NCBI GenBank assembly: GCA_002751075.1
Contig: NAOQ01000021.1
Span: forward strand, 196,623 to 210,810
From: Ichthyophonus hoferi
Lineage: Eukaryota; Opisthokonta; Ichthyosporea; Ichthyophonida; Ichthyophonidae
Reading direction: 5' to 3'
Length of the DNA stretch: 14,188 nucleotides
Numbering within the stretch: the first letter of the stretch is position 1; each line of letters begins with the position of its first letter. Both the position numbers and the translations under genes were made by a program. The notes beneath the pieces are model-generated. The model made no database searches and was not told where the DNA came from. It saw only the letters and a program-made list of their open reading frames with translations. Below, piece by piece: positions 1 to 12,100 of this stretch.

Positions 1-368
1 TTTTTTTTTTTTTTTCAAATTAAATTTTTACACAGATTTACACTTATAGCATCTGGTCTTTATAAATTTACACAGGTGCTAGCCTCTAAGTGCACATTGT
101 GCACATGCTACGAATTAATTCTTGTTTAGCAATTGGCTAAATGGGTTTACTCTTTATATTTTAGTGCTCTTTTGTGTGGCTACTTTAATGCATGACTTCA
201 TCGAATGATTTAATATTCCCATGTATTATTTGGCAGCTTATACGTACACCAATCAAATCTCATGTATATTTAGGTTTTATGTAAATAAGTTAAGGCAAAA
301 TTCTGTTTAACGGAGGCCCATTAGTGTGGGGGAAAATGCTTCATTCCTAATCAATGATGCTTTCACAG
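1..368. other. Upstream intron, no exon recognised
   Basis: The window opens in a run of 15 T. The stretch is AT-rich and ends in the pyrimidine-poor acceptor TTTCACAG before exon 1. It holds one CCAATCA (249-255). I found no convincing GBF1-like exon here. The exon encoding the residues just before exon 1 probably lies upstream of the window. Confidence 0.7.
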
Positions 369-405
369 GCTGTGTTTCGTATCAGTTGTCGTGCACGTCT
401 TAGTA
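369..405 (+). CDS. GBF1: GBF1 exon 1 of window: late DCB segment
   Basis: Twelve codons plus one base, reading AVFRISCRARLS. This aligns with the human SCFRICFEMRLS segment near the end of the DCB domain, which mediates dimerisation and contact with HUS. The acceptor is TTTCACAG and the donor GTAAGT. The single leftover A joins the two leading bases of exon 2 to give Thr. The exon is very short, but both phase and alignment support it. Confidence 0.85.
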
Positions 406-3400
406 GTAAGTACATTATAATCCTGCTTACTATACCCCTTTATTGGCTGTTATACTATATTCCTGTTTAATATAAGCTTTTATTGGCTATTATATTATAT
501 TCCTGTTTAGTATAGCCCTTTATTGGGTGCCATAAAAGTGTGCGTGTATATGTTTATATGATAGTGTGATGGCATGAGAGCATATGTATGTTTTTTTTTC
601 TATGTGTTATATCGTACATACATGGATTCGTGGGCTAAAAGGATTTGTTTCACTGTAATATACCCACTCAAATACATATATTATAGTCATTTTTTAAAAA
701 AAAACTGAGGAGTTTGTAGTTATTACTATCCGTTTATCTGATTACTTTGGATAAATGTAGTTTAAATTCTATATTTTAGATATAAATATTTTACTTGTAC
801 ACGTAAATATACTACTATACTTATATAAACAAAAATGATTTTGCACAGATTAAACTGCATAGCTTATTACCTAATTATTTAATTTGAAATGCCAATCAAG
901 TATGATCATTAATTATTTACCTTACCATATATAGCACTCTTACGGAAAACGGCAGAGCAGACGCTATTTGACATCGTGGTGCGTTTGTATAGCAGGTATG
1001 TAGAGGTGATTGGAGATCCAAGTGGAGATCCACTGTTTTATTATGTTTTAATATAAGGTTACGATTGGCTCCCGAAACCCCTAAAATGGGTATATTTCCA
1101 GTGGTATTAGATTTTTGTAGCATTTTGGATGGCATTTGTTTTACTTATTTTGTCATTTAAACGAACTTGTTAGCCTATAATTTGATAGTTTTAGTCGAGG
1201 TGAAGTCCTTGTTATGATACAATATATTACGGTATATGCAGTAATATATATATATATATATATATACGAGTTTGTATTGGATAAGGATAAGGATCATTGA
1301 TGATATATTAGAGTTAAAATAATAGTCAACCATATTGGTTCGTTAGAGTTATCCACTAGTGTTACTGTATTATATTATACTATACAATAGCATACTATAC
1401 TACACTACTAGACATATTATATTGTGTTATTTACCATATATTTTTGTACAGACTAAACGAATTTAGCGAGGATGATGACGTAGAACTAGGCACCCACGAT
1501 CTACTTCCACGCACTGCCAGCTTTTTATTGGAGGATCCTGTGATTGAAAATGCAGTATGTATAACCTAGAACTTAGGTTTTCCTCTGTGCATATTTGCAG
1601 AGTTCTATTTAAGAGCATCTGACTGTACTACATGCATACATGGAACATGTGTTTCTGCAACACATACAGGCCGATATATAATTGCACATACATATAAGCT
1701 CATATATATACATACACATACACACATGCACATAAATATGCAACTGTATAATGCTAATGCATTATCCCTCTTAAAGAGGGTGCCATCCCAGGATGATTTA
1801 TCACCAATGAAAAGTGAGGAGGACATGAACAAGGAAGAGGAGGAGGAGAAGGGCAGTGAAGCTACGGATGATAAATGGGAGGAGAAAGAACTATTGGAGG
1901 GCTCACCTATGGATAGCAACGAAAAAGAGAGGTATATCGCTAGTAGGATCATGTATATATCTTGTAATGGTCACTTGGTCTTATTCTTAGCTCCTATATG
2001 CATGTATGTATATTAGGATTGATATAGATGCGTGTTTGTTAATTTTATGTGTATGTTTGTGTAGGTTTGTGTAGGGTGTGTATGTGTATATATGTTTGTA
2101 TATGTATATGTTTGCATCTCTGTACAACCGAGAAATTAAAATACATATAGTAACCAGATTAATTCTGATATGAATGCCTTGCATACTGAGGGGCTTATAA
2201 GATTACTAGTTAACTGTCTTGTTATTGAAAATTCTAGTGCATACTAATGTAATATGTGATATTTTCTGTAATTTGGGATCTGACCGCGGGTTTTATACAG
2301 GACCAAGGTAGCTCTGGCTAGAGAAGCAACCGTATGGGGGTAAGTGTGATTGATGTAATGTTTATTATGATTTTGGGTCGATTCGAGCCATACAGAGATT
2401 GGTTAATAGTCATGCTTATATATAGGATTTATAAATTTTAATGTTGTAGATCAATGGCCAGCACTACGTGTTTTTTATAAAACACAATCATCATATTTGA
2501 TAATCTTTCCTGACCAATCAATCTTACCTATTCAAAGCCAGTTATACTCAATTGATGGAAATGTCCGCATACGTCTTTGTAATATAGGGGCTATAACTAT
2601 AATCCCGGCCTGGTCTAGGATAACCACTCACAGTGTGTTTTAAATTATATGTTAAAATTTTATATTATAAAATTTTATCTCGTAGTTTAATTTGTTCAAA
2701 ATAGCCAAGAAGGGTATGGGGATATTTCCATACAATTGCATATTCGATACATATTTATTCTTTTATTGGCGATTTAAAACTTCTAAAGCACGGTTAGATT
2801 TCTCAAAATAGATGGGAGGAATGATGTCATATATTTTCTTTTACAGGTGCTACACATTTTCTTGCTTGTCACGCTGATCATTATGGGCTTATCTGCTCTT
2901 CCTGTGTATTTCTGTCCCCGTGTTTCATATATTTTTCTCTCAACCTATATATCTATATCTATCTATCTATCTATGTGTCATAAAATTATACGACGTGTAC
3001 ACGAATAACGGATTGATGTATTTTACAGGGCGGACCAGTCATTGGTAGCCTCTGACGAATCGGAAGGTAAGTTTTATTTTTAACCGGTTTTTTTAATTGA
3101 ACCATTTTTTATTTTTAATACACATGGTTTTATAATTTGAAATGTGATTCACTGTACAGCATCCGATTTATCTTTCTACAGACCCTGACATATTTGACAT
3201 AGAATAAACAATGGACCCTGCTACTATATAGTATACAGAGTAATATTTGCCACGGAAATATACAATAGACCCCTTACTTTATAATTTACAGGGTAGTACA
3301 TACCATGAAATTATGCAATTGACACCCCCCCCCCGCTACTAAATATTATTCAGGATAATGTGATAGTGCAATAACACTGTAGTATGATAGTATACTAATC

Positions 3401-4980
3401 TAGATCCTCCTACTATATAACATACATAATAATAACAACTCAGACATTATGCAATAAACCCCTCTAATACGTCATATTTACACAGAAATTGAGCCCAAAG
3501 CGCCCTATGGCCTAGCTAGTCTAAAGGAGTTGTTCCGTCTCCTCACATCCATGTGTATATGTTCCGATCAAAACAATACAGATGCTATTATACGCACCGG
3601 CATTACGGTATGCATGTCTATGTTTTCTGATATGTGTACTCATACACATTGTGGGGTTCATACACATCTAGGCACATATTCGCACATATATGTACACTTA
3701 CATATTTTCATTGACTTATTCTTCATTATTTTGATGTAAAGCAATGAGGGAGAGTGTAACGATGTGTAAAAGGCCTGCCTATCTATATATGTCACCAAGA
3801 AACTCCTATTTAATATTATTAATAATTTTAAATTCGATTTACCTACCTACCTCCCCACCCCATTATGCAAGTACCTTCTGGTGGTTCTTATAACTTCCTC
3901 ATTTAATTGGGTGTGAAATAGTATATCTACCCACCATTATCTCACTGAGACTAAATAATTCGATGCTCCTTTATGGCTATTGTAATATTATCCGGTAATA
4001 TTATCATATCATATCATATCATATTATATCATGATATAATATATATATAATTACTTCTTGATGACTAGATTCTGTTTTCCCCATAGTTATTAACAACCGC
4101 GATGGAGATTGGAGGACCGTCATTCCCTCGGTTCCCATCACTAATGAGTCTCATAGAGAATGAGATGTGCCGTAATATGTTTGATGTAAGTGTGTTCTGA
4201 TATATATATAGGTATATTGTATATATATGTATATGTTTTCATATTTTTTTCTCTCGTTATTTTTTACTATTGCTTCTCTTGTTTCTTTTAATTGGTTTGT
4301 ATACATATACATATACTACTGAGCGTATGCATCATATCTCTCGCTAGGTAAGGTACAATAACATAATTTTGTACGTATAGATGCAAACGGGCATGTGTTA
4401 TAGCTATATATCTTATATCATACAGTACAGCATATTATATTATATAATAATCAACTATATTATGATATAACATAGTAGAATATAATATAGCATAGTATAG
4501 CATAATGTAATAAGTATATTCATATCTGTTGCTATATTACTAGCACACAGTCTTTTTTTTTTTTACATATACTTACGCACATCAACCTACTGCTTCCGAA
4601 TTAATTGACGTAGCAGAAACTAATCTACATAGCAGAGAAAACTATCATGTATATTGGGATGATGTGATAGGTGGTGGTAATATATATATATATAAGCCTT
4701 TGATCTCATTGGGGTACATCAAGTGGTAGTGGTTGCTGTTGGAACATACGTAAGATGTTATAATGATTGGTTATTTATTTATTTATACTCCGCAGTCATG
4801 TGTGATATTAACCCTGTTATATTGGGTGGTAGGTTGCCAAGACAGATAGTCTACAGCTTTTTACACTGAGCCTTCGTCTAGGTCTCCTTACCTTTGTTAC
4901 GCTGAGGTCTCATTTGAAGTTCCAGGTAGGTTAGTAGGAGTGTGTGCGTGGTATAGTAAGCATAAGAGTTTCTAACTGTA

Positions 4981-5043
<63 letters not shown>

Positions 5044-7988
5044 GTGATATTAATAGTAATATTAATAATGATAATAGTAATAGTAATAGTAATGGTAATA
5101 GAAATAGTAGTTATTATATATAACTACTATATTGTCAATAGGGTATTGTATGGTCGTTTAAGCTAAATCAACATCATGCATTCCCCCAATGGGTGAAGGT
5201 AGCCTAACTTTAAATTTTTAAAATTTGCAATTTAATTGCTTTTCAACCCTTTCGAATTTTCCTTTTTGTCGATTTTGCTAAACATGACTTATGATGATTT
5301 CTTATAACTTAATTATTACCTACCAATAGCAGCTAGCTATTGGCGTAACATTATTATATGTCTTTCACTTAATTAGTGCATATATTGTTGTAATCGATTG
5401 TATATTTTTAACGGTTGACATCGACTAGACCAATTATATCAGGCTGTTATAATTAGTTATTATCAATCTATTTGATTATTCAACAAGGATTCCAGTATTG
5501 TAGGAAGAAACCACATGATTCTCTGCTCCAATCGGCTTATTACTTACTAAATTTTAATAGAAGTTTGTGATAGTTGCTGTATTTTTTTTTTAATATAGCC
5601 TATGGAAACGATACTATGTACCAGTCAATAATTATTATCTTACCTTTTTGAACCATCTTTTCAAGAGAAAAAAAAAAAAAAAAAAAACTTGGTTCTTTAA
5701 CCGTACTAACTGCAAAGCACTCTCCCCTTATATACATATATATATATATATATTATATTTTGATCCATATCCCATATTCCTTTCTTTTTCCCCCATTCGA
5801 TTATATTTTATGATCCAATCAGATGGAAAGGTTTTTGGACTTATTAATGCTTCATATTGATCAAGTGCACTATTCCCCTGAACATCAAGAGATGGCATTG
5901 GATATCATCTTGCAGGTATGGTGTATATGACCAATCATATAGATGCCTTAAATTTACGTTGTATTTATGTGTTTGTAAGATATACATATGATTTGTCAAG
6001 TATATAAATAGTATTGTTATTGATCATACGAATAATACTACTATTGATAGTAACGGTAGCAGTTATATTACTTTTTTTATTATATTACACTTTATATACC
6101 ATTATATTACATTACATTTTATTCTATTAGATTACAGTGTATCATATTCCATTATATTATATTGCCTTATTATATTACTCCATTATCTTATCTAATGATA
6201 TATCATTCTTCAAGTCACCTGACTAATCTATCCACCAATCCCTGGCCTCAGCTATGCCGGGAGCCAGGCCTAGTTGTAGAGCTGTATGTCAATTACGATT
6301 GCAATTTATTCTGTTCCGATCTGTGTGAACGGTTGATGAAGTTTCTTAGTGAGGTAGGTTTGTGACGACATACTGTATATATTATATGTTATTTAATGTA
6401 CTTGATTGTTGCATATTGGATTGTATTGAATTATTTCATACTATATTATATTGTATAATGTTAAGTAATAAGAAGTGATATACCATATCATATCATGTGT
6501 TATTGGATTATATTATACTATATTACTAATACGAATCTTATCATATTGTTCATTTTATTATATGTTATTCTTAAGGCCAACCATAATGTGTTATCAGTAA
6601 CTATCAGATTATGTTATTAATTTACTAATAAAACACTTTGATTTTTATTATCTTTTAGTCTTAATATCATCCATAATATATATTTTTATGCCAATCAATA
6701 TATATTCTTAAACCAATTGAATCTACCACCTGTATTCATTTACACCTCCTCAATATTTATCCTCCTCTATCCTGCAGCACTCATTTGCTAATAGTGGCCA
6801 GCTCTTATCCACTCATATGCTAGCCTTGGAAGCCTTATTCTGTGTAGTAGACGCAATTCAGTTAAGATGTGATATGACTGCGCCTCACACACCACCTACA
6901 GACAGACAAGGGCATGAGTAAGTGTGGTTATGTTATATGTATACCTATATACCTGGTGCATGTGGACTGTTGTGTTGGTTTATTATATATAAAATACAGC
7001 TGATTAGTCAATTTACTGATTATTATATTATTATACTGTTATATTATACGATTATATCATTATACTACTATACAATTATATTATTATACTATTATACTAT
7101 TTTGTTATTATACTATTATATTATTATACTATTATATTATTATATTATTGTTATATACTATGATTATATTGTTAAGTTATTATATTATTATATTATTATA
7201 TTATTGTATTATTATTCTATTATACTACTATATTATTATACTATCACACTTTACACTATTATATTACTACACCATTATACTATCATACGATATTATATCC
7301 TGTCCTATCATATACCTGCATATCATATGATACAATCAGAATCTACTAACACATATCTGTACCAATAGAAATGGATTTCAAAGTCGACAGTCGTCGTCTG
7401 TGCCGTCCTTTTTAGAGTCAGATATTAAGAACTCTAGCCTGAGTGTCCCTACTTCTCCCTCAGTGTTCTCTGTTATGCGTCATGCCAAGTAATTATAAAT
7501 ATAATGCTTGATTGGTTGTCTCTTGTTTTAGATTATAATATACTATTACAATATAGCGTATAAGCCTTTTATCTTTTCGCTCTCTCTCTCTCTCTGTCTC
7601 TCTCTCTCTCTCTATTCCATTTTTCTTTGTATCTTCAACATCTAGTGTAATCCAGTCAATCTTTTATTTTATTAATCAAATTTAGTATTTGATAATCTTT
7701 TCCTTAAGTTCCAATAATTGATTGGCATAATATCAGCTCTATGTCGTCACTTGCAGGCCACAAGGGTAGCGGAGCACTCAAAGGAAAGGTTATGAATAAT
7801 AAGGTGAGGGAGGGGTTTTATATATGTCCATATATAGGTTTATAGTTATGATGGAATATCTGTCCATATATAGATTTATAGTTATATAGTAATATTTTTC
7901 CATATATAAGTTTGTAGTTATAAAGTAATGAAGGCTCTTTTTTAATAATAAGGCCAATCTGGTCTATGGTAGCTGTATATTTTATGGT

Positions 7989-8019
<31 letters not shown>

Positions 8020-9092
8020 TTATCTATATATGTTTACAGGGGGTTACATACTAACATCATTATGTCTATTCGTTTATTATTCTCTCTTTTTACTGGTCCC
8101 TTTTTGTTGATAGTTACTTTCTCCCGCCTCTCTACGCGAATTAAGACGTAACAAACAACTGCTATTGGAGGCATGCACTCTGTTCAACGAGAAACCAAGC
8201 AAGGGTGTCCAGTTTTTACAGGTAGGTATCTTTCTATATTTATGTTTATATTTATTTAGAGTTATTTTTTGGTGCTTTGTCCGCATTATAATATATCTGA
8301 TTGTATTTTATCATATTACATAATATGATTTGATGTTATAGCACATTATATCACAGTATACCATAACATACACCTGGGTGCTTCCTATTTTTCTATCTAT
8401 CTATTTATTCCGTACACATACTATCATACCAACATATACTATAGTTCTATATAATGGTCACATACTATCATACCAACATATACTATAGTTCTATATAATG
8501 GTACCATATTAGCCCCCTCACCTTTCTTCTACAGCCATACTTTTTACACCTATATTTCTAATTCCCTATATGAAATTACCAATTTTCAGGAGCAAGCAAT
8601 GATTCCAAGCCCCCCTCTGCCCTACGAAGATGAACTTGTGGTGTTCTTGCGATCGTCACCCCAATTGGATAAAGCTAAAGTTGGTACGTGATTACCGTAC
8701 ATACTGTGTTATAAAAGGGCTAGGTTGTTATTTCTTTTCAGGTTCTATTGCAATTTTGACTCTCCCCTCTCTCTCTCTCCTTGTATTGTTAACATTAGAA
8801 GCAATTCATAATAATATCTGATTAAGTCTATAGATATACATACAGAGATTCATCTTTAATGAGATATATATATTGATATTTGAATAAGACCCCTAATTCC
8901 CTCCTATGTACGTATCCCCCCATCTATCTCTGGATATATCTAAATCAACTTATATATGATAAATATTTACGCAGGTGAATTCATTGGACGACCTGATCAG
9001 GTTGCAGTGCTCACTGCCTATACATCAACCATTCACATGACTGATGAACGGATTGATAATTCACTTAGGGACTTCCTGGAGGGCTTCAGGTG

Positions 9093-9163
<71 letters not shown>

Positions 9164-12100
9164 GTGTATGTATGTATGTATGTATGTATAAGTTATGTCT
9201 GTATTTTAATCTGTATAGAAAATCATAATTATCAACCTATATGCATATCCATCCTATCACCTTATTCCAATTTTCATTGCATGTTGGTTGTCATGGTAAC
9301 TGACTTAACTAGATATGCTGTGACTGGGTAGATATATTCTGTAAAGAAATTGATGAGCGGATAAGTAGGAGGGTTATAACTTTTAGAATATGATTGGCTA
9401 AGTATCTATAGTATGGCAAATATTTGGATAGTAACTGCTTAACTATAATTAAATAATCTTAAACCAAGGAGAGTTAGTTGTTAAAATTTTAAAACGGTAT
9501 TTATTGTTTTTGCTTTAGATATGATTAAGCGATCTGGGACTATGTAAAACTCAATGATTGGATAAGGCATTAACTATGACGTCATCACACAGATTACCTG
9601 GGGAAGCCCAAATCATTTTCCGCATTATGGAAGCATTTGCAGACCAATACCATAGGTTTGTTTGTTTTGTTTAATATTTTAATTCTGTGTATTGATTGCT
9701 TATTGCTTAAAACCCGTTTTTAGTGCTTGTGATATAATATATTATATTATATTATAATGCAATGTAAAAGTAGAATATAATGTAATATAATACCGTACAA
9801 TCGAATACAATGCATACTCATTCGGATATTGAACTACAGGCAGTATTATCACAAAGCCATATCCACCTCTATATGCACAAATACACACATAAACACACAC
9901 TTATATACACACATACATATAAAGTTATATATATTGTTCTGATAACTTTATTGGTGTACAGAGCCAATCCTTCGGTTGCAGACGATACGGACTCTATATT
10001 TGTATTGGCATATGCCATTATTATGTTGAACGTCGACCAACACAATCCTAGGGTAGGTGCCTATATATGGTCATTATCTATTAATAGATATTGTACTAGA
10101 TATAGTCGTCTCGTATTGTAATGTTAGATAATGTGATGATGTCGTGGTATAATAAAATATAATTTAATATGATGTGATGTATACACGTTTTACTATCGCC
10201 TATGTAATTGTATATAGGGCTTAGCAGGCCAATGTGATGGTAATATTAAGATTTTGGTTTTTTTTGATTGGAGCAAGAATATAACACATTCTGGATGTAG
10301 GTCAAGAAGCGAATGACTGTGGAAGATTTTATTAAGAACCAACGGTGAGCTCTCTTTATTTTCAATATCATGCATATTTTTTTTATCTTTGTCTTTCTCT
10401 TTCTAGTTGGCAAGTGTTTGAATATGTGTTAACCATGACTTGTACAGTAGATGTTTTTGCACATCACAAAAAAACTTGTGTACTATCATGCTACTATATA
10501 TACTGTCATATTACCGTACATACTATCATCCATATTGTCATACTATTTCACATACTATCATATATATAATTAATTAGGACTAATAGGTAAACGGAATTGA
10601 ATTTCAACTGATTGGCTCTATGAATTTTTGAATGATATATAAATAGCCCTGGATAAATATTTTCTATCTAATTATACTTTCGCATTTTAAATGTGGGCAA
10701 TCGGATAATTAAATATAATTAACTATAATTAACTATATACACTTGCACATACATTTACTTACTATTCTCTTTTGTGATTGTATTATCTGCAGTGGCCTTA
10801 ATGCTGGAAAGGATTTCAGTAAAGAATTTTTGTCAGAGATCTATCAGTCTATTAAAACCAATGAAATCATCATGCCGGACGAAGCAGGTATGTGATAGGG
10901 TGGGGTGAATATCACTATATATAGACAGATCGATATGGTGTGATAGAGATGATATTCTATTATGTAGATATCATGCATGTATATATATATATAATATATA
11001 GTATACCTGAGTTATACTGATCTATAAGACCAATGAGATTATTTTGCCTGCTGATGCTATTTTGTGATTGGGTCCGCATCATATGTAGATATAGATAGAG
11101 ATGACTTATGCTATTTTCCAAACGAAGTGGTAATGTAATTAAATATCATGTACGTCTATTATATATACCTCCTGCTAATTGATGAATTTCACAGTGGGTG
11201 CTACCTATGATAATTACTTCTGGTCTGAAATGTTGAAAAAGGGATACAATCCCCTTTATGGAGACTATATTTCGGTGAGTATAACCCCCTTTTATATGAA
11301 TTTTTAACATGAGATTTAAATTACCGTGTGATTTTAATTAATTAATTATGGAATACTATACTCCCTGGTATATATATTGGCTAAGTATATATATATTGTT
11401 ATTAATTAGCAATGATCAGTTGCATGTGTAATTTTAATTAACTAATTAAAGTTATCCATGTACATATAATTAAGAATTATCCACTTTAAATATTATTGGT
11501 ATTATGAATGAATTCATGTTTCTCATCATAGAGATGTGATGTGGGATTAGTTAATTAATTAGCATTGACCAATCACAGACATGCTATATATACACATGTA
11601 TTGTCTTTAATCAACAATGACCATTTATGTGTGTAATCTTGATCTACTAATTAATCATATCCATATAGAAAAAAATCATGAAGAATTATCCACTCCAGAT
11701 ATTTATGGTAATATGACTTAATTAATTAACAATAACCAATCACAGACATGCAGTGCAGATTACGATCATGATATGTTTCAAGTCATCTGGGGCCCAGCTG
11801 TTGCGGCTATTAGTTATATATTTGATACTGCTCAGGTATATATATGTATTGGAAGTAATGTTAAATTAATTTTATAGGATTATCCTGTTATAAGTATTCA
11901 ATGCTCCTAATGTATTAGTATCAATTAGAATATTATTAATACTAAGTATAATACTATTGATAATTCCTATAATATTATAAATATGAATATTATAATATAA
12001 ACTGTACTAATTAATCCCACCAATCAGAACGAGGTAGTTGTACAGCGGGCCATTCAGGGCTTTAAGCAATGTGCCACCCTGGCCGCCCACTTCCAATTAA

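Larger units (their letters stand above)
3067..3485 (+). other. Intron 6
   Basis: 419 bases, GTAAGT to TTTACACAG. The second half (3205-3485) is a degenerate tandem repeat whose last unit supplies the acceptor. The first half ends in TATCTTTCTACAG, a better-looking acceptor at 3181 followed by a short in-frame coding-like stretch. Confidence 0.8.
4926..5822 (+). other. Intron 9, longest in the window
   Basis: 897 bases, GTAGGT to CCAATCAG. It contains the TAA microsatellite (4985-5043) with a degenerate ATA/GTA tail to about 5110, a CCAATAGC hairpin (5323-5343), a run of 20 A (5668-5687), and a TA run near 5735-5753. CCAATCA (5815-5821) forms part of the 3' splice site itself. The open frame at 5648-5860 crosses the splice site and is not a gene. 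Confidence 0.85.

Noticed and set aside
231-267. Possible extra exon reading LIRTPIKSH after TTTGGCAG
   Set aside because: It faintly resembles human LLLTPVGAHL, but the roughly ten residues expected before exon 1 are missing and the phase logic does not close. The match also uses the CCAATCA motif that recurs in introns.
1605-1952. Minus-strand open frame, Ser/Leu-rich
   Set aside because: It is antisense to exon 4. The Ser/Leu runs are the reverse complement of Glu/Asp/Lys codons, and the plus strand has phase-compatible splice sites.
5668-5687. Run of 20 A as the tail of a SINE or retrocopy
   Set aside because: No target-site duplication and no recognisable SINE body or coding sequence upstream. 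A simple homopolymer is enough.
6922-7368. Open frames of 148 and 60 residues rich in Tyr/Ile/Leu
   Set aside because: They are translations of the TTATACTA low-complexity array inside intron 12, with no non-repetitive content. They start next to the exon 12 donor and end at the exon 13 acceptor.
7757-7803. Alternative exon 14 start after TTGCAG
   Set aside because: In the phase required by exon 13 it gives a stop after three codons. The upstream AATATCAG acceptor gives an open frame in the right phase.
8077-8286. Minus-strand open frame of 69 residues
   Set aside because: It lies antisense to exon 15, which matches the Sec7 start in the plus direction.
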